DNA of 64,000 nucleotides from Tetracentron sinense (GCA_015143295.1 CM026571.1:6157501-6221500); one strand, 5' to 3'. Numbered from the stretch's first letter, positions 24,441 through 36,400 are shown. Made by a program: numbers and translations. Notes: generated by a model not told the origin, from the letters alone.

Positions 24441-24484
24441 CTTCCGATTAAAACTTGAGAGAATTTCAAGTCTTATTCAGTATA

Positions 24485-24674
24485 CGAAGATCGAATCATA
24501 GCCAATTGGGATTGAAATGAGGGAGACTTCAATTGCACCCACATGTCAACACGTGTCCTTTTAAACCATTATTAACTGTGGTTAAAATTCCCTAATCATT
24601 AGGGTTCAACAATCTAACTTTAGATTTTAGAAAAAATATTTGTTAAAAATTAACCTTAGGTTAGGAAAAAATAA
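24485..24674. mobile_element. Left half of a family-A palindrome, cut by a Mutator-like element
   Basis: It begins GATCGAATCATAGCCAATTG and runs through GTCAACACGTGTCCTTTTAA to the core ACTGTGGTTAAAATTC, then stops where the element at 24675 starts. The right half is not found after that element, so it was lost or never present. Confidence 0.6.
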
Positions 24675-26016
24675 GGGTGGTGTTAGATGCACACCAATAT
24701 TTGATAACTGCACCTCATAAGTAAAAAATATTGATCGCATACCATGAAATTAATAAAATTACTTGTATACACCAAAAAAAAAAACTACTATAAATTTTAT
24801 ATCTAGACACCATTTACAATTGTTAGAGAATTTATGATTGAGATACAGCTCATCAACCAACTCTGTATAGGCTTGGAGATTTGAAATTTTAAATATGTCC
24901 GTTCTATGGCAGCAGCAAAACTAAAACACTGCTCTCTTTCAATAGTCCAAAGACCAAGTTGATTTTTTGTGACAATTAAATAAATAGTGTTTTGTCACCA
25001 GAGGGGTGCCTATAATGTCTCCTATGCATTCATGCAAATGCAACCCACTTGATGCTTGGAAAGGAAATCTCCATAAATCTTATTGTATTTCAAATTTATT
25101 TTAAATGGAAAGAATCAATTCTGTCATCTTCCACCACCTGACCATGAGAAAGTCCAGATTCCTTGAGAAAAGAAAACCTCAATTTCTGGTTAACTAGCTC
25201 GATCTCAACTATTTTCACCATTTCATCACTTCAAAGCTTCAACCAAAGTACTACTCTCCTAGAATTATAAAAGTTTGGTTGCAAGATCATAGGCATTTGA
25301 CTTCTCTTCGGCCACATGGATCATACTGCCTCATCCACAACAAGCTAACTAGGACCAATCATGCGACTCAATGTAACCTTGGCTCAACCCATCTGGTCAA
25401 TCTGTTGAGATATATTAAAATACTCTGTTTGGTAAGAACTCATGTCAAGTCGCATTATATTCAAACCGGTCGAGAAATGCAGAGACGATGTGTTGCTATT
25501 AGATTTGTTTGATTCATATGGTGTCGTAGCTGTTGTCAAAGGGGATTTGCGGATTTGGAAGAAACCCATCAAAAGTTCCGACACATCCGGGACCAAAAGA
25601 TGCAAACTTTTATTGGTAGTGATGAAGAACTAGTCCTTGATTGGTTTCATCTCCGAAAGTGGTACATGGGGTGCAAGAAGAAGCACCCCTGTGGATCAGC
25701 CTGTGAGAGCTTGATCCTTCCTTGAACGAGGAAGCTTATCTGGAGCAACAGCAACAGATGCACGTATCATGCCATTAACTTCAATGGAGCTACACCCAGG
25801 TGCCTTTTGCACATTGCTCTCCTTCATCAATTCTCTCAAGATCATGGCAACATCCTATGCTCTCGAAAATGGAGGAAGAACCGAGAGAGAACGAGGAAGG
25901 AGAACTCCCACCAAAATCAATTGAGATGGGGTGAGTCTATAAAGTTTGGTGAAAACTAAATATATTAATAAAAAAACTTAATGGGGGGTGCGGTCATCAT
26001 TTTTTGGGGTGCGCTT
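24675..26016 (-). mobile_element. Mutator-like element carrying a host gene fragment (Pack-MULE type)
   Basis: The left terminus GGGTGGTGTTAGATGCACAC and the complement of the right terminus GGGTGGTGCTAAGCGCACCC match over about 45 bp. Flanks AAAATAA (24668-24674) and GAAAATAA (26017-26024) are compatible with an eroded 8-9 bp target duplication. The 1.34-kb interior has no transposase. Instead, the minus strand contains a piece of a pentatricopeptide-repeat gene (25696-25854). hAT is the alternative superfamily. The long terminal inverted repeats and captured coding DNA favour Mutator. Confidence 0.65.
25696..25854 (-). pseudogene. Captured fragment of a PPR gene (E-motif region)
   Basis: The complement reads DVAMILRELMKESNVQKAPG followed by CSSIEVNGMIRA. 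This matches the E motif at the end of plant PLS-class PPR proteins (...LRxLMKExGVxKxPGCSSIEVNG...), which act in organelle RNA editing. A stop lies immediately before the fragment and another 30 codons after the motif, so nothing functional is encoded. It lies wholly inside the Mutator-like element. Confidence 0.75.
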
Positions 26017-26137
26017 AGCACCACCCGAAAATAAATCCAACTTATTAATTTTTGTATGATGAACAAAATAGTTATTAGATATGCTTTGAAGGCAGGCAAA
26101 GGGAAGGGGTGCAAATGGATTCGCTCTCTGTATCATA

Positions 26138-26450
26138 TATAAGATCGAACAGAGCCAAGTGCAATTGAACTTTGGAAGAGTTCAATTGCAACCATAGGGC
26201 AACTTTTGTCCTTTTAAACCCCTATTAAATGTGGTGAAGATTCCTTAACCCTTAGGGTTCAACAATCTAACCATAGTTCTTAGAAATTATTTTTTTGAAA
26301 AAATAATACCCTAGGGTTAGAATTTTAAATGTCTGAGACCTCAAAAATATGCCTTTAAGTTATCTCATTATTTTCCAACATATCAACATCTTAGAGGCTT
26401 TAGATCAAAATCTAATTCCTGTTAATCAAGATTTAAGAAGCGTGTGACAA
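26138..26450. mobile_element. Palindromic MITE, family A (eroded right arm)
   Basis: It starts AGATCGAACAGAGCCAAGTG, then GAAGAGTTCAATTGCAACCA and CCTTAGGGTTCAACAATCTA. The right arm is recognisable only as TTCCTGTTAATCAAGATTTA and AGAAGCGTGTGAC. Confidence 0.5.
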
Positions 26451-27066
26451 TAGCCTTAGTTGGGGTCCATTTGCATACCTACAATATCCACGAGGAATAG
26501 GGTGGAGCCAGGAATTTTCCTTGGAGAAGCCTAAATACATATATCCAAAACAAAATTAATAAGCGTTTTCTGTGGAAAATTATCAAATGTGCACAAAATA
26601 TTATGGGCCTTGGAATTTGGGGACGTAGCCACCAAGGTTTTTTTTTTTAGCAATGGATTTCTTGTGGTCATAAAATTCGTTAAGGATGCATTCTGATAAA
26701 GATCTAATACACAAAGCCATAAGGAGCTATTTTATAAATAAAATTAACTATATTTTTTAATTTTATATTAAACATATAAAAAAATTACACAACTTTGAGG
26801 GTCAAACTTCCTACATAAATAACAATCACAACCTAATTTGAAGTGCACTATATGCAAAAATTAAATATATGTTTTTTTTTAATTACACCTATTTCAAAAG
26901 AGTGGAATTTGGCAGCAATGATCTTTATAGCCTAAAGCTATAAAAAAAAAAAAATCAATTAACTGCTAACGTCATAAAAAGTGTTAAATATATACTCTTT
27001 CAAAAATGAAAAGTCAAATTTACTTCTCTTTTTTTAAAGAAAATTTAAAACATTATATCTAGCATC

Positions 27067-27070
<4 letters not shown>

Positions 27071-27109
<39 letters not shown>
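27071..27109. repeat. (AT)n microsatellite
   Basis: About 19 AT units directly abut the 3' terminus of the Helitron at 27110, consistent with Helitrons inserting at AT dinucleotides. Confidence 0.95.
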
Positions 27110-27110
<1 letters not shown>

Positions 27111-27763
27111 TAGCGGGTGACACATGCGATGCACGTGAGAGCGAGGGGAAGGAGTTAACGACACCCGATTGAATTCGCTAGCGGCATGTGCAATGCATGT
27201 GAGAGCGAGGGGAAGGAGTTAACCACAATTAATAGGAATTAAAAGGGGCACGTACCCACGGGTGTGATTGAACTCTCCCCGAGGTCAATCAATTGGCTGT
27301 GATTCTAAATAGATAGATGCCAAGGGGTAGTTTAGGAATTAAAGTAAAACTTTAAATCAAAGGCAATGGTAGTTTGGGAATTAAAGTAAAATATTAAATC
27401 AATGTTTTGTTTTTATATAAGGGTAATTTGGGAATTTCAAAAAATTCATCTACACATGCCTCTCGTATTATAATAGTAAAGAAGGGGAAGGAGTTAACCA
27501 CAGTGAATAGGAATTAAAAGGAGCACGTGTTAACCCACGGTTGTGATTGAACTCTCCTAGAGGTCAATCGTGATTGGCTGTGATTCTAAATAGATAGATG
27601 CCAAGGGGTAGTTTAGGAATTAAAGTAAAACATTAAATCAAATGCAAGGATAGTTTGGGAATTAAAGTAAAACATTAAATCAATGTTTTGTTTTTATATA
27701 AGAATAATTTGCGAATTTTGAAAAAATCATCTACGCATGCCTCTTGCATTATAATAGTAAAGA
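27110..27763 (-). mobile_element. Non-autonomous Helitron with duplicated termini
   Basis: On the minus strand it starts TCTTTACTATTATAATGCAA (27763, preceded by A) and ends ...CACCCGCTAG (27110, followed by T). A hairpin CACGTGC-ATC-GCATGTG lies about 8 bp before the CTAG. A second 5'-type end lies inside at 27482 and a second hairpin-CTAG end at 27178. Two direct copies of a unit of about 270-280 bp fill 27213-27482 and 27483-27763. Each copy includes half of a family-A arm (TGATTGAACTCTCC, GGCTGTGATTCTAAATAG). No helicase is encoded. Confidence 0.8.
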
Positions 27764-28329
27764 TTTTTTTGTTGGATCTTTCATATACGTTAAAGTGACA
27801 TCTTTTTAGATATATGACATTTTTCATATATATGTTAAAGTTTCACTCTATACTTAATATCATTGTTAATCATATTCTGTTGTGCAGGTGCCCTTTTAAA
27901 TCTATATTTATACTTTATTAGTTTATAGTAAAAAGGTTTAAATTGTCCATCAAATAACTTTTTTCTTAATATCTCTCCCATTAACTTCACTTATATCCTC
28001 TCCCATTTTTTACTTTTCTAAAATTTAAAAAAAAAAAACGTGTGTAATAGTGTAGCTCCGGGTATATTCTAATATACCCTTTTCTTAAATTTAATGTTAC
28101 ATGGTAGCAATTGTGTAATTCTTTTGGAAAGGAAAGGAATTTTACCAAGTTACTCAAATAGTTACAAACAACATTTATTTACCCTAAAAATGTCATCCCT
28201 AGTGAAAACTTGGCAACATGCTACAAAAGAACAATAGCTTGTTGATCTCACATCCACTATCCTTCATCTCGGCTATTCAAGGAATTCTCTTCCTGGTTCC
28301 AGCCTGACCTTGAGCATTCAAACCCTGTC

Positions 28330-28850
28330 AATGAAAACCACCAATCCAAGGGTGGATCAAGATAACTGCCCGACGGGGCGGCTCTCACTAGCGGCATAGC
28401 AGCCAGAGCAGGGATCATAGCACGTAGTTCCCAAGGTGAAATCCTTTGCAGTCTCACATAGCTTTATTGGGCCGTTCTGCAAGGTTAGCTGAAGCCGAAG
28501 CCATTCGGGCGAGTGTGCAAGTGCCAGGCACTTTCTCGCTTATGGCCCCAAATGGTGATCGAGTCTTACTCTAAAGAGGTCAATGGTGTTTTAAATGGGA
28601 CTCTGTGCAATACCACTCAGAACTCTACCCTATTCTGGAGGACATCCAGTTTCTAATGCGAGACAGTGGCACAATCATCTTCAAACATGTCAATCTCTCC
28701 GCCAAATCTATGGCTCATGGCCTTGCTCAACAAGTCTTAGTCGTCCCGTATCCTCATGGATTACAGCCCAAGCCCGAACAGGGCCAAGTTCTTCCTCTGT
28801 TCAGCAATGAAGTTAGCCTTTTACCAAAAAATATTTTTGAAGGATTTTAA
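28330..28850 (+). mobile_element. LINE fragment: RNase H domain
   Basis: Broken plus-strand frames read GAALTSGIAARAGIIARSSQ (about 28375-28435), then a part with AEAEAIRASV, then ILEDIQFLMRDSGTIIF and KHVNLSAKSMAHGLAQ (28630-28730). These are the successive landmarks of the plant-LINE type RNase H domain (DGA...G.GIIARDS.G, AEA.A, and the C-terminal H.....N..AH.LA). The frames are interrupted and no reverse transcriptase is nearby, so this is an old truncated copy. Confidence 0.65.
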
Positions 28851-30718
28851 ATAACAAAAATTAGATGTAACATTTTTATAATAAAATTGTACATATCTCA
28901 CACTCCGGGCTACAAAGAATATTATTGAAAAGTTTTACTATGTTAAAAATGAGAGCTTTGCTTTGTTTTTAGAGCCTCGATTCATATTCAAATATAAAAG
29001 AAAAGTAAAAAACCAAATCTTAACCATCTTTAATAAGAGTTAAAAGAGACACGTGTTGATCTGCAGTGCGATTGAACTCACCCCGAGTTCAATCGCGATC
29101 GGCTGTGATTCGATCTCAGACTCAGGTACTGGCTCGAATACACCATGGATGGTTTCCACATTAGAGCCCGCCTTCATGGACAAGCTGGTGGCTCACATTG
29201 CTAAGAACTTCAAAACTCTGCCGAATGTCAAGGTAATCAACTTCATTCATCCCATGCATATCACCTAGAGCAATGCTAGGTCCACTTTCGGCAGAGTTAA
29301 TCCTCTAGTTTAGTTAGTATGGGCTTTCTTAGCCCAAATAGTTTCATTTTTTCTTCGGCTTTGTTCGATCTGAGGGAAAAATACAGTGGGATGTAGATTC
29401 CTCAAAAATCCCATTTTTCCACACAGTTTGGTCAGGATTAGATAGTGATGTTTTGCCTCTATTATCACTAGAGGAAATTACCATGACTGATGACTCTGTT
29501 TATGGTATAGCTGTTAATCTCAAACTACTCTACTCTTAATATATCAATCTCAAACTACTCTTCTTAATACATCAATTCTACTGCAAAACATGATGAACAA
29601 CTAGTAATATATCCGTCGGCTTGACAAAAAAATGATCACTAATTTTAATGTTAACCTTCAATCTCTTGGAGGATTTGATGTTCATATTGAAGTATAAAAG
29701 AAGAGATCAATAGAGGAAAAAGATAAACATGTAGTAAAATAGAATTTTCCCATTATCTCTTGTAGTATGGTTGCAGTCTTGAAATTAAGCTGCAAAGCTG
29801 CTCTATTTTACTTCTTAGACATGAAAATATATGAACATTCCTGGCCTTCTTCCACCTCAATTGGGGTATCCTGATGAGTCGAATTTTTTATTGCACTGCA
29901 TTGGATCCATGAGTCATGACCCAAGATATACCATGCTTTCGTATAGAAGCATGATTTCATTCATCGATGATGTAAGGTAACTAACTACCTACCATCATCG
30001 TCCCCTTGTTATTAAGGGGGAATGGATGGGCTGCCACCTCACCAAAAAAAGCTATCACCCAAGTACATGATGATATTTTACCACGTCTTGGTACCCACAT
30101 TCTATTGCAAAGGCTGCTGAGACTGCTAGTCTGCTACCCTTCTTCCGACCATATCAATATGGATTTTGTTGGTCTCACTTTTTTTTTTTCTGTTTTTTGA
30201 CAAGAAAACTAAGACTTTATGGTGCGGCATATCAGACCTTCTTACACAAAATCTTTGACTTCTTACCCGATAAAAGGGGAGTGAAATAGGAGGAGAGTGG
30301 AGCTAGTGCTCCCCTTATCAATATTGTGTGACAATCCAAAAGAATACATTGGATCACTTGGGACCCATGTTGCATCATGCAGCATCATATTGCCCGACTG
30401 CTAATCTAGGAGTGGTAGATCGTACTTAGTATCTACCAATTCTGGTTGGTAGACCGTACTTAATATCTACCAAATTTGTACTTAGTATCAAGGAAGAGAC
30501 ACCTTTTGGAGTTCCTACGACAAAAGTTGAGACGTTATTATTGAGACACGATACTGATAGAGAATAAAATATTAAGGAAATAAATGTAACTTATAGCTTA
30601 TCTCATCTTACGTTTATACTTTTAATACTCCATTCTCTATCGTATCATATATTAGGTCATAAAAAAAACCTTGTGAGCCGCCTTTAAGTAAGGTTGTCAG
30701 TAGATTCGGCTGGCCTAT
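28851..30718. other. Intergenic region
   Basis: The right half of a family-A palindrome lies at about 29028-29118 (GTGCGATTGAACTCACCCCG, GGCTGTGATTCGATCTCA). A frame just after it (SGTGSNTPWMVSTLEPAFMD) ends at a possible donor (AAGGTAATC), but I recognise no family. The remainder has poly-T and AT-rich sequence without features. Confidence 0.35.
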
Positions 30719-31085
30719 TGTCATGCCCGTTTCTTTAGTCTCACATCAGTCATGTATTTGGTAGTCATGTATTTGGTGTTGCTAGACCATTGATGTGGGA
30801 GTAAGGAATATTAAAAGTGACTAAACATTTTAGTTGGCAAGAGCTCCCTGACACATGGCATCAGAGTCAACCCAAAGACATCAGGGGTTGAGATGGAATA
30901 ATAGCACGTGGGATTCAAAGGATGAATCCTCTTAGCAAGAGCACTAGGAATTTAGGCTTATGAGTCTATCACGTGCTTATGTTTAATTCCATACTAGCCA
31001 TGTTCGGGCATTGTTGGACTATTGGTGTGGAAGTAGGCAGCATCTAAAGTGCCTAATCATTTTGGTTGGAAAGCGCTTAGTGACT
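30719..31085 (+). mobile_element. TRIM-like LTR element fossil
   Basis: Two diverged repeats of about 120-135 bp (30719-30853, starting TGTCATG and ending TGACA, and about 30965-31085) flank an interior of about 110 bp. Directly after the first repeat lies TGGCATCAGAGTC (30856-30868), close to the methionine-tRNA primer site TGGTATCAGAGC. A purine-rich GCTTATGAG precedes the second. Size, primer site and lack of coding place it with TRIMs. The strong difference between the two LTRs makes it much older than the element at 2570-5682. A related solo LTR is at 39406-39525. Confidence 0.7.
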
Positions 31086-31439
31086 TTATGCCTGACTAGG
31101 CCGATTAATAAATGGGTTGGGCCAACCCATTTTTTTATTAGATTGAGTCAGGCTCTTGCTAAACCCACCTAAGAAAATAAAAGGAAAAAAATGCTTGTTA
31201 TAGAATTTTTAAATAAATTAGCATTGTGATCTAGTCAAGTCCGATTAGAAATATACTAAATTAGCCTCGACCTAAGATACTAAATACAAATCCACCCAAC
31301 TATTTAACCAGATCGGGCCAAACTTAAATTTGTTTGTAGTCCCAAGCCAGCCCATTAACATTCCTAGCTTTAAGTAATGGAAAATAGTTAACGTACCCGG
31401 GTTCCCATTTTGTAACGGAATGACCCCAATTTTAAAAAC

Positions 31440-31600
31440 TCACATACTGTGGTTAAGATTCACTCACCCCTAGGGTTAAGCAATCCAACCTTGGTTTTGC
31501 GAAAATAAAAAATATAAAAAATCTTAGTTTTAATTTTGTTAAGTTTAAAGGGGTGTTAAAAGGGATATGAGGACACGGGGTGAGATAGGAAACGGACCCA
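31440..31600. mobile_element. Diverged palindrome fragment with the A/C core
   Basis: CATACTGTGGTTAAGATTCA followed by CCTAGGGTTAAGCAATCCAA and a TTGGTTTT block match the left arms of families A and C. The right arm survives only as GGGGTGTTAAAAGGGATATG. Confidence 0.5.
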
Positions 31601-31639
31601 TGGGTCCGCAAAGCAGTGCTCTTAAGTAATTCATAGTAG

Positions 31640-32153
31640 TAGGGCTGTCAATGGACCGGATCATGATCCGGATCCGATCCGAATCCGATCCGATTAGCCG
31701 GACTTTGGACCTTATATGTGATCCGTCGGATCGAATTCGGATCGGATCGGTGGAATCCGATTATAATCGGATCGGATCTGGATATAGGGTGATCCGATCC
31801 GATTAAAATCCGATCCGATAATAATAATATTTTTTAATTATTTTAAATATATTATTTAGATTTTTTATGTATAAAATATTAATTTTTTAAAAAATTAACA
31901 TTAATTAGTATTAATTAAGGAATTATTAGATTTTTTATTATTAAAATAGATTTTTTTTAAAAAAAATAACCTTACTCGGATCGGATTGGATTGGATTGGA
32001 TTCGGATCGGACGATATATAATCGGATCGGATTCGGATCGGTTACTTCATGATCCGACGGATCTCGGATCGGATTCGAATCAGTCGGATTCTTAATCGGA
32101 TCGGATTCGGATCTAGGCAGATCCGGTCCAAATCCGATCCGTTGACAGCCCTA
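31640..32153. mobile_element. Non-autonomous hAT element (MITE) with perfect 8-bp target duplication
   Basis: TAGGGCTGTCAATGGACCGG at the left pairs with the complement of the right end (TAGGGCTGTCAACGGATCGG). CATAGTAG flanks both sides (31632-31639 and 32154-32161). The interior is built from repeated GGATCGGATT/AATCCGATCC units around an AT-rich centre. Terminal TAGGG and 8-bp duplication are diagnostic of hAT. Confidence 0.9.
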
Positions 32154-32493
32154 CATAGTAGGGATAAGTATTGTTTAGTGACCCTAAGTAAAAAAGATCA
32201 CCTGAAAGGGCATGATTTGAAAAGTTTTACCAAATAGGGTATATATCCCAATATTACCCTTACTAGTAGGGTTTTATATGTATTACTAAGGGATAAATAT
32301 GTCAAAAGCATATCATTTTTGGTCATAAAAATGCAAAGCATGCACTCTTTGGTGAAGTGCCTTTATTAGTATTACTTGTTTCGATATCCAAGAAAAATAA
32401 CCTGCTTTAATGTTTTTGTTTTCGGTGAAATGTTATAATGTAATTATAACACACAATGTTCAAACTTCAAAGGTTTTTGTCATGGTACCTCAT

Positions 32494-32772
32494 TGGAGAG
32501 ATCGGATCACAGCCAATCGTGATTGGACTTGAGGAGAGTTCAATCACATTAATATGTGGTTTCTCTGTTAATTCCTATTAACCGTAGTTAAGATTTACTT
32601 AACCCTTAGGATTCGATATTCTAACCTTAGTTCTTAGAAAAAAATATTTAACTCTGGTTCTTCCTGTGTTTTTATATTTTTTTTCTAAAAACTAATGTTA
32701 GATTATTGAACTCTTAGAGTTGCTGAATCTTAACCACAGTTAATAGGGATTAAGAGGGACACGTGTTGACTT
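32494..32772. mobile_element. Palindromic MITE, family A (right end truncated)
   Basis: The left arm GAGATCGGATCACAGCCAAT and inner blocks AACCGTAGTTAAGATTTAC / TTAACCACAGTTAATAGGG pair. The right arm stops after GACACGTGTTGACTTCGAG, without its CAATCG...GATC end. Confidence 0.65.
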
Positions 32773-32799
32773 CGAGAGATCAATGTTAAATAATTTAGC

Positions 32800-32905
32800 C
32801 TTAAAGTTAAAGTATCTTAACCACAATTAAAGGGACCCTTGTTGCATTATGGGTGCGATTGATCTCTCCCAGTTCAATCGCAATTGGCTGTGATCCCAAC
32901 TCACG
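32800..32905. mobile_element. Right half-arm of a family-A palindrome
   Basis: It reads TATCTTAACCACAATTAAAG, then GTGCGATTGATCTCTCC and CAATCGCAATTGGCTGTGAT, with no left arm. It lies 18 bp from the next copy. Confidence 0.6.
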
Positions 32906-32922
32906 GAGAGATACTTAAATAG

Positions 32923-33246
32923 GAGATTGAATCACAGCCAATCGTGATTGAGTTAAGGGACAGTTCAGGTCCCTTGATATTCAATCATCTAACCTTAGTG
33001 ACCAAAAAAAAATAAAAAATCTAACCTTACTATTTTTGAAAGAGTATTTACAAAATATTTAACTCTGGTTAAGATTTTTAACTCTTAGGGTTAATATTTT
33101 TTTCAAAAAAACTAAGGTTAGATTATTGACCACTAAGGGTTAAAAAATCTTAACCATGGTTAAAAGGGGTTAAAGGGGACACGTGTTGACCTATGGGATC
33201 GATTGAACTCTCCCTGAATTCAATCGTGGACTGTGATTCATTCTCT
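32923..33246. mobile_element. Palindromic MITE, family A, just upstream of the TMEM8-like gene
   Basis: The left arm GAGATTGAATCACAGCCAAT and the right arm ending GGACTGTGATTCATTCTC pair, with central blocks AACCTTAC...AAGGTTAGATTATTG. The right arm contains GACACGTGTTGACC (33179-33192), which combines a CACGTG G-box with a TTGACC W-box-like site about 300 bp before the gene's ATG. Confidence 0.72.
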
Positions 33247-33491
33247 TAAATAGGCGGAGACTCCTGCGACGACCTCTGTTGGTAGAATTCTGTCGAACCC
33301 CCTGCACAGAGTCCTAACACTACGGGGAGAGTTTCGATACATCTGAATTAGGAAAGAGAAACTTCTATAAATCGAGAGAGAGAGAGAGAGACGTGTTTGC
33401 TTCTACCAATAATTATTTTCTTAAAAGCATTCATCTACAAATATACACATATATTCTAAGAACCTCTTTTAATTACTCTGTGAAGAGAATC

Positions 33492-36400
33492 ATGGCGGAG
33501 AATTCAGTTCAGGGTTCTGCCCGGAGTCTGAATCTCTGTCTTTTCGTGTTCTTTTCATGTTTTCTTGGTTTCTGTTCTTCCTACAATGAACAGGGTTCCT
33601 ACAATTCCTTCACAGTTTCAAGCTTCAATTACCCTGAAACCAAGCTCAATCCCTACGACTGGCGTTACATAAGAGGTGATTATGCGAATTCTCTATACCC
33701 CTCTTGAGTATCTTAGTCTATATGCCCGTTGACTTGATCTTTTCTGGATTTGATGATGAATTTCTGGTGTTTTGATTAATGGGTTATTGTCGAAATTTAA
33801 ATTTTTAATTTTTTTTTAATGGAATTGATATAAGTGATTGGATAATGATTGCTGGTTTGAGTATTTGTCTGATATTTATTTTTTAATTTTTGGGATTGAA
33901 GTTTTCTGTATTATGTTAGTAATTCATAGAGAATCATATAGTTTTGTAAAGTCTTTCTGGGCTTATCTTAGAATATAGAATCATATCTTTATTTCCAGAA
34001 GAGTGAAGGAGCAATCTTGCAAAAACAATTCTATTAACTCAGTCGCCGATTCGGTTTTCCTGCTTTGTTGTAGGAACTGGTTGTTTTGATTAAGGGTTAT
34101 GGTCAGTTTGTAACTTTAAGGGTTGTGATCAGTTTGTAACTTTTGAAGGAACTTATTTTATTGATGAAGCTATTGGAAAGAGATGCTAGCTTGTGTATTA
34201 TTATTATTATTATTATTATTTTTTTTTTTTTTTAATGTTGGAATTTCTTGGAAATTGTATTTGCCTGGATAGAGTGATTTGTGGGGTTATTTTAGAATTT
34301 CATCTTGATTTCCAGAATAGAAGGAAAAAGGAGAGAGGAAAACAATGAGATTTTTTTTTAATTTAACAATAATGAGTCACAAAACAGTCTTGAAATAGGA
34401 TTTGGGGACTCAACAACATATTTTAAATGATTGATTCAAATTTTTTATTTAATAATTAGGACGGTAGTGTGAAGTGACTTGCATCGTATACCTTGTTACA
34501 AGAATGTACATGAATATAATGTGTGTAGATACCAGAGCAAGCCAATTTTATGAAAAAGGAATAAAACTAAGAACCTATAGTAAATGTTCAATTTATGCAC
34601 AATATGGAAGAAAATCTAGAGTATTGAAATGTCGCACCACACTAGAATCCATTAAGTATCCGAATGAACATTTGTCAACATGAATACTTTAACCATTTAG
34701 GAGAATCAGTGCAGCATATGTTAAGATTTATGATTTTAAGAAGATGTTTAAAAATTGGTTAGAGTTGGGGTTCTGCTGTTGTTGTACTTTTGGTGTTACA
34801 TTCTTCTCACTGTTTGGTCTAGTTTTTAAAATATCATACAAATATTTCTATTGACTGTGGTCAGTTATGGATTGTTCTATGAATATATTCTCTTAGTTTT
34901 CATGATTTTGATTTTATAACTGCCTTGTATGTTTTCCTGGTTGTAATTTTCACTTAAACATCTTGATCATGAAGTGCCTTGTTCATAGAAAATTGTTTAG
35001 AGTAACAGTTGAGATAGTTAATTTAAGATGTTGTTGGAAACAATATGCTTCTTGCTCCTCTATTTTTCCTCCCTCCCTTTTAGCTATGGTAAATTTCTAC
35101 CCTTTTCAGGAGTGACGACAGATTAGGGTACTTTATTAGATATTTTATTTTGTATTTCCTTTGCTTCAAGTTTTCTTGTCTTATGTTTGTATTTCCTTCT
35201 ACTTTAAATTCATTTCTGAGCTCCTGCCCGAGCTTTGTAACTATATTTTTTCCCTCAATAAGCAATTAAAAAAGGCGTATGTGCCACCTTGGGTTAATTT
35301 ATGCAATATCTTACTGAAAATGTGTATAACTTGTTTCAGTTGATCTTCCACCTTGGTTCTCTTCAATTTCAATGTCATTAAAGTCGGATGTAGACATTGT
35401 GAGTATGCTTACCTATCCTCATAAAGGGAGTAAAATTGTTATGGATACTGTGCATTTGTTTGATACATATGTTCTGAATTAAATTTGTTTTGTTGAATTT
35501 AAGATCTCCCACTTCCTGGTTTTGTTTTCAAAATCCCCATTTTTGTCTTGATATTAAATTTTAAGGCTGTTCTTAGTTCTTACATTTGTCTTACCTTTAA
35601 ATATGGAAGGTACAACCATCGCATAAAATTTTCAAGTTTCTCCATAGTGGATTTATTGTTTCTTTACATTGCTCATTTTTACCTTGTGTGCAGGATATAG
35701 ATAACATCGAAAAGGTTCCTAGAAGTTCGCTGCCAATAATATGCTTTCGAGATGGCAGCCTTCCTCTTCCAGATTTCTCAAACACTTATTTGAAAGGTTT
35801 AGGTAAAGTTCACCTTAAAAACTACTACTCTCTAGGCATACATAATGTGTCATGTTTTGAAAATTTTGTTGCGACACTGTAAGTTATGGATCGAGGAAAT
35901 GTTAAGCATTCACAATTAGTCTTATAAGGGGAATGTTTGATATTTAATTTGAGTATTTACAGTAAATCTATCTAATTTAAAGCTTCAAAAAAACTTAGAA
36001 AATGATCAGAATCTGATTGTCACATTCCTGTTTTTATGTCTACATTTTTTTTAAAACCTCGTGGATGCATCTAGTGAGATAGAATCTGAGTATGTACAGT
36101 AAATCTCTCTCTTTTTCTTAGAACTATGAGGGTTACATCTAGCGAGAATTTTGGCTCACCAATTATCTTTCTTCTTGTTGTTACTCCAATTAATCGATGA
36201 TTGCGAGCAGCTTAGAAAGAAATTTTTTTTGTTGCAGAGTTATATCCTCTCTCAAATGGTTCTGTTGGGGGAATGCAATATCTTCAGAATGCGGAGCAGT
36301 GCCATCCTGTGCAGAAAAATATGACGGTGGCATTTACAAATGAGCAGGTTCTTGTTAATTTTTTGGAGTTTATGATGAGCTCTAAACTGTTTGTAGCTTC

